Assembly (NCBI GenBank): GCA_002327725.1
Contig: DCXP01000085.1
Coordinates: 1-64,000, forward strand
Source: Proteobacteria bacterium UBA2133
GTDB taxonomy: Bacteria > Pseudomonadota > Gammaproteobacteria > Arenicellales > UBA868
Reading direction: 5' to 3'
Length of the DNA: 64,000 bases
Shown here: positions 50,566 to 58,497 of the stretch, in pieces
Layout: the number at the start of each line of letters is the position of its first letter
How positions within the stretch are numbered: position 1 is the first letter of the stretch
The notes under the pieces: model-generated
Databases searched by the model: none
What the model saw: only the letters and a program-made list of their open reading frames with translations
Told to the model about the DNA's origin: nothing
Position numbers and translations under genes: made by a program

Positions 50566-51729
50566 ATGGATGCTGCTGTACGCCCGCATATCCATCTTCC
50601 CGTTTATGGGTCCCCGGAGGAGGTGGTTGCCAGTCTGGAACCGAGTTATCCGGTGTTCTGTGTCCGGCGCCACCATATCAGCGCCGTGGCGGAACAGTTT
50701 CTGGAAGGATTTCCCGGAGATGTCCTGTACGCGGTGAAGTGTAACCCCGAACCGCATATGCTCAAGACCCTTTTCGATGGCGGCATTCGGCATTTCGATA
50801 CCGCGTCTCTTGCCGAGGTGGCGTTGGTGGCGGAGCAGTTGCCCGGGGCAACCAGTTACTTCATGCATCCTGTGAAAAGCCGGGCAGCGATCCGCTCGGC
50901 ACACCAAGTCTATGGGGTGCGTCACTATGTCGTGGATCATGTGACCGAGCTCGAGAAGATTGCCCAGATCATCCCCAAAGGCCCCGAGACGGTCATCGTC
51001 GTGCGGGTGGCGATTCACTACGAAGGCGCGGTTTATGAGCTTTCCAGTAAGTTCGGTGCTCCAGTGGCCGAAGCCATCGCTCTCGGAAAGGCTGCGCTGG
51101 GGCTTGGCTACCGATACGGTGTCGCATTTCATGTCGGTTCCCAATGTCTTGACGGCGAAGGATTTATCCAGGGCCTGCAACTGGTGGATGAGGTGATTCG
51201 TGGTGTCGGTACTGACCCGGTCTGCGTCGATGTCGGCGGAGGATTTCCGGGTGAGTACCTGAATTCGATGGGACAGGAGATGGAAAGTTACTTTTCTAGT
51301 ATCCAAAAAGGCCTTTCAAGCCTTTCATTGCCTGAGGACTGTACCGTCATGTGCGAGCCGGGAAGGGCACTGTGCGTCGATGGAGAATCTCTGATCACCC
51401 AGGTGCACCTGCGCAAGGACGATGCGCTGTACCTCAATGACGGGATGTACGGCAGTTTTATTGAGGAGAAATACAACCTGCATCTGCCGGTACGGCCGGT
51501 GACCACAAGGAGTTTCTCGGATGCGCATCAGGAATACACCCTCTACGGACCAACCTGTGACTCGCTCGACATTTTCCCGCGCACGGTCAGCCTCCCGGTA
51601 GATCTAGAGGAAGGAGACTGGATCGAGTTCGACCGAATCGGTGCCTACGGGGCAGCGTGTCGTACCCATTTCAACGGATTCTTTGCCAATACCTTTGTTG
51701 AAGTCACGAATAACTTTGGTGAGTCGTAA
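50566..51729 (+). CDS. ornithine/lysine/diaminopimelate-type decarboxylase (fold III, PLP)
   Basis: A 387-residue alanine-racemase-fold PLP enzyme, most like eukaryote-type ornithine decarboxylase, which makes putrescine. The PLP lysine is Lys58 in LYAVKCNPEPHML. HFDTASLAEVALV, FHVGSQCLDGEGF, DVGGGFPGEYL, CEPGRALC for the phosphate, and the active-site cysteine in LYGPTCDSLD match that branch, and the absence of a DapF- or lysine-pathway neighbour disfavours LysA. A lysine- or bifunctional variant is possible. The next gene, qor, is 84 bp downstream. Confidence 0.87.
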   Translation: MDAAVRPHIHLPVYGSPEEVVASLEPSYPVFCVRRHHISAVAEQFLEGFPGDVLYAVKCNPEPHMLKTLFDGGIRHFDTASLAEVALVAEQLPGATSYFMHPVKSRAAIRSAHQVYGVRHYVVDHVTELEKIAQIIPKGPETVIVVRVAIHYEGAVYELSSKFGAPVAEAIALGKAALGLGYRYGVAFHVGSQCLDGEGFIQGLQLVDEVIRGVGTDPVCVDVGGGFPGEYLNSMGQEMESYFSSIQKGLSSLSLPEDCTVMCEPGRALCVDGESLITQVHLRKDDALYLNDGMYGSFIEEKYNLHLPVRPVTTRSFSDAHQEYTLYGPTCDSLDIFPRTVSLPVDLEEGDWIEFDRIGAYGAACRTHFNGFFANTFVEVTNNFGES

Positions 51730-51813
51730 TTAGCCAGGCGCGGCTGCAAGCGGTAAATAATTCGCCCTTTGCACAGCGTCCCGACCCCTTGTGCTGACAC
51801 CGGCAGGAGTACC

Positions 51814-52791
51814 ATGAATCACGTAATCAGAGTCAGTGAACCCGGTGGTCCCGAGGTGATGCGATGGGAGACCGAGGAAGTCCAAAGCCCCGGTCCCTCA
51901 CAGATCCTGCTGCATCATACCGCGGTGGGACTCAACTATATTGATGTTTATTTCAGAAGCGGCGCATACCCCGCACCCCAGTTGCCGTTCACACCTGGGT
52001 TCGAAGGGGCCGGTGTGGTCGAAGCCGTTGGGGAGGGCGTCACAGACCTCGCTCCAGGTGATCACGTAGGCTATGCCGCCCAACCGCTGGGCGCTTATTC
52101 GGAGTTGCGGGTGATTCCTGCAGACCGGGTGGTGCGCCTGCCGGATGGTATCGATGACCGGGTCGCCGCGGCGATGATGCTGAAGGGGATGACCGTGCAG
52201 TATCTTCTGCGAAGCACCGTTGCGCTGAACGCCGGTGACACCGTCCTGTTCCACGCCGCAGCAGGCGGCGTTGGCCTTATCGCCTGTCAGTGGGCAAAGC
52301 ATCTCGGCGTGACCATGATCGGTACTGTAGGATCGGAAGAAAAAGCGGAACTCGCCCGGGCTCACGGCTGCACCCATACGGTGCTGTACAACGAGGAAAA
52401 CTTTGTGGACCGGGTCCGGGAACTGACCGATGGCAAAGGTGTCGACGCGGTTTATGACTCTGTCGGCCGGCAGACATTCAGCCAGAGCCTGGACTGTCTC
52501 AGGACCCGCGGTACGCTGGTGCTCTTTGGGCAAAGTTCCGGCAAAGTAGAACCCATTGACCCTGCAGTGCTGTCGGCAAAAGGTTCGCTTTTCCTGACAC
52601 GTCCGACGCTTTTCAATTACACCGCAAGCCGTGAGGATCTGCTCCATTGCGCCTCTGAGCTGTTCGATGTGCTGCAAAAGGGTGTCGTCAAGGCAGATAT
52701 CAATCAGGAGTATCCGCTCTCGGAAGCGCAACGGGCGCATGAAGACCTCGAGGGTCGGCGCACCACAGGTGCTTCACTCCTGCTGCCCTAG
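51814..52791 (+). CDS. qorA: NADPH:quinone oxidoreductase (zeta-crystallin type)
   Basis: A 325-residue zinc-independent medium-chain dehydrogenase that reduces quinones with NADPH. Characteristic are GLNYIDVYFRSGAYP, FTPGFEGAGVVEAVGEGV, the nucleotide loop LFHAAAGGVGLIACQWAKHLG and GVDAVYDSVGRQTF. AGGAG lies five bases before the ATG at 51814; the ATG upstream at 51769 has none. This is a complete gene, of the QorA branch rather than the PIG3 branch of the fragment at 3185. trpD follows 30 bp later. Confidence 0.94.
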   Translation: MNHVIRVSEPGGPEVMRWETEEVQSPGPSQILLHHTAVGLNYIDVYFRSGAYPAPQLPFTPGFEGAGVVEAVGEGVTDLAPGDHVGYAAQPLGAYSELRVIPADRVVRLPDGIDDRVAAAMMLKGMTVQYLLRSTVALNAGDTVLFHAAAGGVGLIACQWAKHLGVTMIGTVGSEEKAELARAHGCTHTVLYNEENFVDRVRELTDGKGVDAVYDSVGRQTFSQSLDCLRTRGTLVLFGQSSGKVEPIDPAVLSAKGSLFLTRPTLFNYTASREDLLHCASELFDVLQKGVVKADINQEYPLSEAQRAHEDLEGRRTTGASLLLP

Positions 52792-52821
52792 GCAGTTGTG
52801 GTTCTAGTGTAAAGTCAGGCG

Positions 52822-53850
52822 ATGAACCTGTCAGAAGCAATCCGGAAAGTTGCCAGGGGTGAGAACCTCAGTCATGAGGAGATGGGTGAGGTCATGCGGA
52901 TCATCATGAGCGGTGATGCGACGCCTGCACAGACCGGCGCCGTGCTGACGGCGCTGCACATCAAAGGGGAGACTGTTGAGGAGCTGACCGGCGCCGCAAC
53001 CGTGATGCGCGAATTTGCCGCCCGGGTGAATGTCATGGCAGGGCAGGTAGCAGATTCCGTCGGCACGGGCGGAGACGGAGCAAGCCTCTTTAATGTATCC
53101 ACCGCTGCGGCACTGGTCGCCTGTGCTGCGGGTGCGGTCATGGCCAAACACGGAAACCGGGCCGCCACCGGCAAATCAGGAAGTGCCGATGTCCTGGAGG
53201 CCGCCGGAGTCAATATCACGCTTTCCCCAGAGCAGGTTGCCCAGACTATCGATGCCGTGGGAATCGGGTTCATGTTTGCACCCACACATCACGGTGCAAC
53301 CCGGCACGCGGTTGGCCCCAGGCGAGAGATCGGGATCCGGACATTGTTCAACCTGCTGGGACCGTTGACCAACCCGGCCGGCGCGCGCTGGCAGCTGGTA
53401 GGGGTTTTTGACAAAGCCTGGGTCCATCCGCTGGCCGAGGCATTTGCAAATCTCGGCAGCGTGCACACCCTGGTGGTGTGGTCGGCTGATGGCCTCGACG
53501 AGATCAGCATTGCGGCAGACACCCATGTCTCGGAATTTCGTGATGGAGGCATCGAAGATTATGAGATCACGCCCGAGCAGTTTGGTATCGAGCGTCAGTC
53601 GCTCGACGCACTGGTTATAGGGGATGCCGAGGAGAGCCTCCAGATGATCCGCGGCGTCCTCGCTGGGGAGCCGGGGCCAGCCAGCGATATGGTGGCCCTC
53701 AATGCCGGCGCGACGATCTATGCAGCTGATCTCGCGGAGTCGTTGGAAGCCGGCGTCGAGCGAGCGAAAGAAGCTCTCAAGAACAAGGCCGGATACGCCA
53801 AACTGGAGGAGCTTTGCGCCTATACCCAGCAGTTTTCCGGGCAGGAGTGA
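52822..53850 (+). CDS. trpD: anthranilate phosphoribosyltransferase
   Basis: Second step of tryptophan synthesis, joining anthranilate and PRPP, 342 residues. The PRPP loop DSVGTGGDGASLFNVST and KHGNRAATGKSGSADVLEA are canonical, as are the anthranilate site HHGATRHAVGPRREIGIRTLFN with LLGPLTNPAG, and DGLDE for the metal. All marks of functional TrpD are kept, which separates it from the TrpD2/YbiB paralogue. The neighbours trpE, trpG and trpC are absent. The start is 30 bp after qor on the same strand. Confidence 0.93.
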   Translation: MNLSEAIRKVARGENLSHEEMGEVMRIIMSGDATPAQTGAVLTALHIKGETVEELTGAATVMREFAARVNVMAGQVADSVGTGGDGASLFNVSTAAALVACAAGAVMAKHGNRAATGKSGSADVLEAAGVNITLSPEQVAQTIDAVGIGFMFAPTHHGATRHAVGPRREIGIRTLFNLLGPLTNPAGARWQLVGVFDKAWVHPLAEAFANLGSVHTLVVWSADGLDEISIAADTHVSEFRDGGIEDYEITPEQFGIERQSLDALVIGDAEESLQMIRGVLAGEPGPASDMVALNAGATIYAADLAESLEAGVERAKEALKNKAGYAKLEELCAYTQQFSGQE

Positions 53851-53867
53851 CGAGGAGGCCCAAGACT

Positions 53868-54107
53868 ATGCAGACGATTTTTGTACAGGTGAAATGTGAA
53901 CTTGGCCAGGCCTACCAGGTCGCTCAGTCGCTGGTGGACGTTGATGGCGTATCTGAGGTGTACTCGATCTCAGGCCCTTACGACCTTCTGGCTAAGTGTT
54001 ATGTCGGTGACGGTGAAGATGTCGGGCACTTCGTCAACCAGCGTCTTCAGGTCCTTGCCGGAATACGGGACACCCAGACCATTATTGCGTTTAATGCATT
54101 CAGTTGA
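53868..54107 (+). CDS. stand-alone Lrp/AsnC ligand-binding (RAM) domain protein
   Basis: A 79-residue protein made only of the alpha-beta RAM domain that in Lrp/AsnC regulators binds amino acids and forms rings. VDVDGVSEVYSISGPYDLLAKCYVG and RDTQTIIAFNAF are typical, and no DNA-binding part is present. The ATG at 53868 follows GAGGAGG, a strong ribosome site. Free RAM proteins can co-assemble with or modulate Lrp-type regulators, or sense amino acids alone. It starts 18 bp after trpD, so an amino-acid-sensing role in that unit is plausible but unproven. Confidence 0.88.
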   Translation: MQTIFVQVKCELGQAYQVAQSLVDVDGVSEVYSISGPYDLLAKCYVGDGEDVGHFVNQRLQVLAGIRDTQTIIAFNAFS

Positions 54108-54137
54108 TCTCGGGCGACATCTGAAACAAGAAATAAA

Positions 54138-54162
54138 AAAGGCCGGCTAAGCCGGCCTTTTT
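54138..54162. terminator. strong bidirectional terminator
   Basis: A perfect ten-base stem AAAGGCCGGC (54138-54147) / GCCGGCCTTT (54151-54160) with loop TAA is followed by T residues on the plus strand. It is preceded by an A-run that reads as a T-run on the minus strand. It lies between the convergent RAM-domain and cytochrome c genes and can serve both. Confidence 0.95.
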
Positions 54163-54181
54163 GGCGGGGTCTGATACCCGC

Positions 54182-54691
54182 TTACTGGGACAGGGCAACC
54201 ATGTGATCGACAGCGGCTTTGACCTCGCCATCAGACAGGGCCATGTTACCGCCCTTGGCCGGCATCATACCCGCTTCACCCTGAAAGCCCTGGATGGCGT
54301 TGGTGTAAAGCGTATCGCCCCCCTGGGCAATGCGGTCTGCCCAGCCGGCGATATCGCCAACCCGAGGGGCGCCCGCAACACCTGCCGCGTGACAGGCCAT
54401 GCAGGCGCTCTGGTAAACGCCAGCGCCATCAATCGCAGTAGCGGCCGCAGCGACCTGAACGGTCTCAGCCTGCTCAGCGCCTTCACTCGCCACATTTATT
54501 TGCCCAACCGGCTGAAGCGCGTTGCTGTTGGCAGCCTCAGCCATGGCATTTCGCTCGCCACGGACGCGGTCGGTAATCGTGCCCGCGTTAAGATTCCCCA
54601 GATAAATCAAAAAGAGTGTCAAGACGACACCCAGCACAAGGAAAATGGTAAAACTCTTGATAAACTTTTGATCATTCATGCCGCTTGCCAT
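54182..54691 (-). CDS. cytochrome c5 family protein, membrane-anchored
   Basis: A monoheme c-type cytochrome of about 169 residues. A single N-terminal hydrophobic segment (FTIFLVLGVVLTLFLIYLGNL) anchors or exports it, an Ala-rich spacer follows, and then the c5 domain with the heme motif ACMACH. GAPRVGDIAGWADRIAQG and a distal methionine in GEAGMMPAKGGN are typical of cytochrome c5. The ATG at 54691 has GGAGG eight bases upstream. Its likely role is periplasmic electron transfer; maturation would need CcmAB (39197-40491). Confidence 0.92.
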   Translation of the reverse strand: MASGMNDQKFIKSFTIFLVLGVVLTLFLIYLGNLNAGTITDRVRGERNAMAEAANSNALQPVGQINVASEGAEQAETVQVAAAATAIDGAGVYQSACMACHAAGVAGAPRVGDIAGWADRIAQGGDTLYTNAIQGFQGEAGMMPAKGGNMALSDGEVKAAVDHMVALSQ

Positions 54692-54802
54692 GCAGGGGTC
54701 CTCCGTGAAGCAATTCAGAAAAGTGTTGAATCGAATGGGAAATTTGGAAGCCCGGATTATACTGAAAAAGCTTCGTAAAGGCGTGCCGATCATGTCCACC
54801 GG

Positions 54803-55579
54803 TTGGGCATTGAGATAGCAGACTCGCTTCTGATGGCGCTCGAAGCCAGGGTTTTAGGAGCGGGCAGGAGTGTCCTTCGTTTGCCTTTAGATTTGGCGGC
54901 ACTCCATCGAAAACTCGGGGTGGGCGAACACATTCGGATTCAGTTGTCCCCAAGACCGTCGCGGGCCTGGTGCGCCCAGCGCGCACGTGATCTCATGGTG
55001 GGTGCGGGATTTCAACTGCAGGGCAGATGCACCTTCCGAAACGAGTGCGCGACCATGACCGTCGAGCGGATTCAGAGTCTTTCGGATTCGGTGGGAGCGG
55101 GTATGCAGGTGCTGATTGTGGGGCTGAACCCGAGCCCGTATTCGGCGGATTCAGGAATTCCCTACGGTCGCCCGGGTAACCGGTTCTGGCCTGCGGCACT
55201 CGCTTCAGGGCTTGTGAGTACAGACCGCGATGTGGATCATGCTCTTTCTTCGCATCATTTGGGTTTTACCGACCTTGTCCGCAGGACGACCAAAAGGGCT
55301 GATGAGGTGAGTCAAGGTGAATTCGAAGCGGGGTTTGGTAGAGTCTCGCGCCTGATTGAGTGGCTGAAGCCAGGGATCGTGTGTTTTGTGGGCTTAAGCG
55401 CCTGGCGGTCGGTGATGAACCGCAAGGCGGTGCCAGGGCTTCAGGCCGAACTGATCGGACGCTCACAGGTTTATGTGATGCCCCATACCAGTGGGCTCAA
55501 TGCGCATTGCCGCCTTGAAGATTTGACAGGGCATCTTGTTAAAGTCAAGAAGCTTGCGAGAAACAAAGCGGACCGGTAA
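54803..55579 (+). CDS. mismatch-specific (G:T/U) DNA glycosylase, Mug/TDG type, with N-terminal extension
   Basis: Residues 95-258 are a Mug/TDG-type uracil/thymine DNA glycosylase: VLIVGLNPSPYSADSGIPY with catalytic-site Asn109 and Y-R-P-G-NRFWPA, and the second motif VMPHTSGLNAHC. It would remove U or T opposite G. Residues 1-85 (LGVGEHIRIQLSPRPSRAW, ARDLMVGAGF) look like the last strands of a class I methyltransferase. The frame opens at a TTG at 54803; an ATG at 54833 is an alternative. It is divergent from the cytochrome. Confidence 0.85.
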   Translation: MGIEIADSLLMALEARVLGAGRSVLRLPLDLAALHRKLGVGEHIRIQLSPRPSRAWCAQRARDLMVGAGFQLQGRCTFRNECATMTVERIQSLSDSVGAGMQVLIVGLNPSPYSADSGIPYGRPGNRFWPAALASGLVSTDRDVDHALSSHHLGFTDLVRRTTKRADEVSQGEFEAGFGRVSRLIEWLKPGIVCFVGLSAWRSVMNRKAVPGLQAELIGRSQVYVMPHTSGLNAHCRLEDLTGHLVKVKKLARNKADR

Positions 55580-55591
55580 ACCTCCTACAAA

Positions 55592-55834
55592 GTGCAAGCC
55601 GTGGTGATTGGAATAAAAACATACAAGGTGTCCTTGAAGCTGACAATGACGACCTCGGACGGCGAGTCTTTTGAACAGGATATCGATATCGTGATCGATG
55701 CGGACAGCAGGGAGGAGGCGAAGAGGCGCCTGCAAGGCCTTCGCGCCTCGGTGCAAATTGAGGATGTCCGAATCACATCCATCCATCATGTGGGCCGGGA
55801 GGTAAAACCCTTTCAGCCCAAAAGCCAGAAATAG
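55592..55834 (+). CDS. small hypothetical protein
   Basis: An 80-residue frame from a GTG at 55592, without a clear ribosome site. I do not recognise it. It has alternating strands (TYKVSLKLTMTTSDG, DIDIVIDADS) and one helix (REEAKRRLQGLRA) followed by a strand pair, so a small alpha-beta fold is likely. No signal peptide or cysteines. It is 13 bp after the glycosylase gene and 7 bp before the next frame, on the same strand, which supports it being real. Confidence 0.55.
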   Translation: MQAVVIGIKTYKVSLKLTMTTSDGESFEQDIDIVIDADSREEAKRRLQGLRASVQIEDVRITSIHHVGREVKPFQPKSQK

Positions 55835-55840
55835 AACTCA

Positions 55841-56176
55841 ATGCGGAAGAACCGAATGAAGACGTTCCTTTTGTGGCGAGGAAGGGTCCAAGGCGGGCAC
55901 ACGATTCTGATGGCACTTCTGCTCGCGACGGCTGGTCAGTTGACAGGCTGTGCCAAATCTGAGCCTTGTGCATGTGAGGTGCCGCGCGCCTGCTGCAGAG
56001 GTCTCGTGCCACAGTGTGCGGCTTGCGAAGAGGGCCTGACACTTGATGCCTGGTTGAAAAAAACCTGTCCCGGCGGTGAGACCGATGCACACTATGGTGG
56101 CTGGGATGAAGCGACCCAGAAAGCCATCTGGGTTTGTGATGACGGAACACGCCAGAAAATTCAGATATCAGACTGA
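55841..56176 (+). CDS. small cysteine-rich lipoprotein
   Basis: A 111-residue protein with a basic start, a hydrophobic segment (ILMALLLATAGQL) and the lipobox LTGC, so it is predicted to be lipidated at that cysteine and exported. The mature part has eight more cysteines, five within the first 25 residues (PCACEVPRACC, QCAACEEG), then TCPGG and VCDDG. That pattern suggests disulfides or a metal site. No family is recognised. The start is 7 bp after the previous frame. Confidence 0.65.
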   Translation: MRKNRMKTFLLWRGRVQGGHTILMALLLATAGQLTGCAKSEPCACEVPRACCRGLVPQCAACEEGLTLDAWLKKTCPGGETDAHYGGWDEATQKAIWVCDDGTRQKIQISD

Positions 56177-56229
56177 TCTCTAAATTTGAGGCGGCTGTGT
56201 AGAATATCGCTGTTGCACGCACTAGCAAC

Positions 56230-56306
<77 letters not shown>

Positions 56307-56627
56307 TAACTCCCAGTATTTACATCACTTTTAAATCCGCCGATTTTGGCTCTTCTGCACTGTGTTGAAATTGAGCTGAAACTGGGTCTACTAGTGTCCT
56401 CTTCAGTCCATTCAGGCCGCTTTGCGTGGAGTTGGAGTCAAGTTTTTAAGGACAGTTTCGCCTGTTTGGAGTCGGGTGTTGCCTCGTGAAATAAGTTACC
56501 GCCACCTTAACAAGCCTGTTTCCGCATAGCTTCGGGGCCCTTGATCGCTTATCGTTGCGCGGTTGCCTCCAGATTTCACGCCACAAAACCAGTGTTGGAT
56601 CAAGATTAATTTTGAGATAATCAGAGA
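56307..56627. other. 321-bp gap after tRNA-Arg, no gene seen
   Basis: Six-frame reading shows no convincing protein and I see no second tRNA, although His, Leu or Pro tRNAs would be expected here in relatives. The sequence is AT-richer than the host. It ends with the promoter and leader region of the putative lipoprotein gene. Confidence 0.6.
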
Positions 56628-57371
56628 ATGAATGAACGTCTGAGGCTTATGAAATTATCTGCCAGTGTCTTAGGCAAGGCGAGCTTGCGTCGCTCGCTAA
56701 TTGGTGTGTTACTCACTTTGGCGATGTTTCCTGCGTTGCTCGCTGTTATGGGTTGCCTTGGGGTGACATCAGCACCTATTGGAGATCCGGAAAAGAGTAC
56801 GGTAGACACCAAGCTTAGCGGTGTTTGGATTGGGAAAAATGTACCCGGCTTTCTCATATTCGAACCCTACGATAGGCGTACATGGCTTGCAACTATCATC
56901 GGATTGGAACCCAATCAGGAGAATAAAGAGAGGCTAGAAGCACTTGAAGAGCAAGAGTTCCTTGACGTTATGGTAAAGGAGCTGAAAGCAGGTAACCTAA
57001 AGGGAGAAGTCGCGTATGTTCATAAAGCTTGGTTGACGACTATAGAAGATGTGCAATTTATGACGTGGGAAGCTAAGTTGCTGGTGGATGAAGACTACGG
57101 ACAGACGCCTACTTCTTGGATGATAATGCGGGTGCGACGCGAGTCCCAAGATGATTTGTCGCTAGATTTCCCAAATACCGAGCTTGATGATCTAGGAACG
57201 GTTGATTCTCCATATGAGGCCGAAGGTATCCTGCGAAGAAATATCAAGAATCCGGAACTTTTTTCTGAAGAAGAAGCCCTAACCTGGAGTTTCGAGCGAT
57301 GGCCCCGGGGCGATTACAGTTTTGTGAGTTCGATCCTTAGTTCGCTAGGGATCAAGGGGTTTCTTAACTGA
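56628..57371 (+). CDS. putative lipoprotein of unknown function
   Basis: A 247-residue protein I do not recognise. After a basic start a hydrophobic segment (IGVLLTLAMFPALLAVMGC) ends in a cysteine in a lipobox-like VMGC, so it is probably a lipoprotein. The mature part begins with SGVWIGKNVPGFLIFEPYDRR, is rich in acidic residues and has a beta-sandwich look. Codons end in A or T far more often than in the neighbours, a sign of transfer. Only two bases separate it from the Lgt-like gene, suggesting the pair moved and work together. Confidence 0.7.
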   Translation: MNERLRLMKLSASVLGKASLRRSLIGVLLTLAMFPALLAVMGCLGVTSAPIGDPEKSTVDTKLSGVWIGKNVPGFLIFEPYDRRTWLATIIGLEPNQENKERLEALEEQEFLDVMVKELKAGNLKGEVAYVHKAWLTTIEDVQFMTWEAKLLVDEDYGQTPTSWMIMRVRRESQDDLSLDFPNTELDDLGTVDSPYEAEGILRRNIKNPELFSEEEALTWSFERWPRGDYSFVSSILSSLGIKGFLN

Positions 57372-57373
57372 TT

Positions 57374-58225
57374 TTGTTCCTCCTATCTCCAGATTCGTCA
57401 TGGATTACCCCATACGGTGTAATGCTGGGAATTGGTTTGTTGACTGCTTGGTGGTTTAGTCGCCGGCGTGCTGTTGTCGAGTGTATCGATCCGTCACATA
57501 TTGACCTAGCTGTTCCACTGACGTTTCTGATTAGTATCCTAGGTGTCTGGCTGTTGTCCAAGATCAATCTAGGTGAGATGTTGATTGACAATCAACCTCT
57601 ACAGCAGCAGAACAGATTCCGCCTATTTAGCTTACTATTCATTGCGCTACCGACATTGTTTATTTACTGTAGGGCTAGCGGGCTAGGTTACCGCCGGATG
57701 TTGGACCTATTTGCTCTACCGGCGCTTCTATGGCTAGTGTGTGTGCGGGTCGGATGCTTCCTGACTGGTTGTTGCTGGGGCGATATTGCAGTAAGGCTAG
57801 AGGCTGTAGTATTCCCATTCGCAGCCCAAGTTCAGACGTTGCCCTGGTTAATCGGAGACTGGGTTTGGTCGTCGGTCTCTTTTCCCCGAGGCAGTCTTGT
57901 TTATCAGCAACATATTGCGCTAGGTTTGATTGGAGATAGCGCAACAGAATCGTTACCGATACACCCCACTCAACTTTACGAATTAGTTTACGTTTTAATA
58001 CTCTGGACCATACTTCAGGCTACTAAGTTCCGTTTGCTACCCGCCGGTTGCCTCGCGGTTGCTACACTAGCCGGCTATGTCATGGGTCGCTTTGTCATTG
58101 AGTTCCTGCGGGCTGACAGTGAGTTAATTGTTGCAAATTTAACTTTTGCTCAGCTCCTATGCACAATACTTTTAGTTTGCTGCATATTTGGGTACCGCAG
58201 ATTTTCGGGGCGAGCCGCATATTAG
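57374..58225 (+). CDS. Lgt-like membrane protein (atypical prolipoprotein diacylglyceryl transferase)
   Basis: A 283-residue polytopic protein related to Lgt, which attaches diacylglycerol to lipoprotein cysteines. Seen are the N-terminal WITPYGVMLGIGLLTAWW, a signature-like RVGCFLTGCCWG (Arg125), HPTQLYELV (197-205) and GRFVIEFLRAD (238-248). The canonical HGG motif expected before the signature is missing, and the signature asparagine is a cysteine, so ordinary Lgt activity is doubtful. It opens at a TTG (57374); an ATG further on is possible. AT-rich codon use matches its partner. It is probably not the cell's housekeeping lgt. Confidence 0.75.
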   Translation: MFLLSPDSSWITPYGVMLGIGLLTAWWFSRRRAVVECIDPSHIDLAVPLTFLISILGVWLLSKINLGEMLIDNQPLQQQNRFRLFSLLFIALPTLFIYCRASGLGYRRMLDLFALPALLWLVCVRVGCFLTGCCWGDIAVRLEAVVFPFAAQVQTLPWLIGDWVWSSVSFPRGSLVYQQHIALGLIGDSATESLPIHPTQLYELVYVLILWTILQATKFRLLPAGCLAVATLAGYVMGRFVIEFLRADSELIVANLTFAQLLCTILLVCCIFGYRRFSGRAAY

Positions 58226-58280
58226 AAGATGGGATCGTGAAGGATGGGATCTTTTCTGTTTTTACTCCACACGACGCATC

Positions 58281-58303
58281 TTCAAATCCTCTCACCCCGA
58301 CCA
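58281..58303 (+). repeat. tRNA-Pro 3'-end copy (candidate att site)
   Basis: The 23 bases read as T-loop TTCAAAT, T-stem strand CCTCT, acceptor strand CACCCCG, discriminator A and CCA. This is exactly the order of the 3' end of bacterial proline tRNAs, with the A-CCA end and the CxxxCCG acceptor those tRNAs share. Nothing upstream of 58281 looks like the rest of a tRNA, so it is a fragment. Such displaced 3' ends mark the far end of elements integrated into tRNA genes. Confidence 0.65.
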
Positions 58304-58497
58304 TTTAATACCTGTATTTAAGTCTTCCAGATGATGTCGTTAGCAGTGTGCCGGACGTTATCAGCGTCGCAGGTGATCAGAAGCCGAAATGCTATACCCA
58401 TGACTGGGATAGATTGGGGTGCAGGCTCAGGCCGGCCATGCACTAACATTCAAACTGGACCAGTTGGCGGGGGCGGGTCACAAGGAGGAATCCGACG

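Larger units (their letters stand above)
56307..58303. mobile_element. remnant genomic island between tRNA-Arg and a tRNA-Pro 3' fragment
   Basis: Composition changes sharply after the tRNA: A/T-rich runs and AT-ending codons replace the GC-rich host pattern up to about 58300. The segment carries two genes unlike the rest of the window and ends at a tRNA-Pro 3'-end copy (58281-58303), the form of site left by tRNA-targeting integrases. No integrase or other mobility gene remains, so this is a decayed or partial element. The left boundary is placed by composition only. Confidence 0.5.

Noticed and set aside
58226..58251. Short direct repeat GATGGGATC (58228-58236 and 58243-58251)
   Set aside because: Nine bases repeated once at the end of an AT-rich island is near chance level and has no recognisable structure.
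58281..58303. Functional tRNA-Pro gene
   Set aside because: Only the 3' 23 nt are present; no D-arm, anticodon arm or 5' acceptor strand lies upstream.
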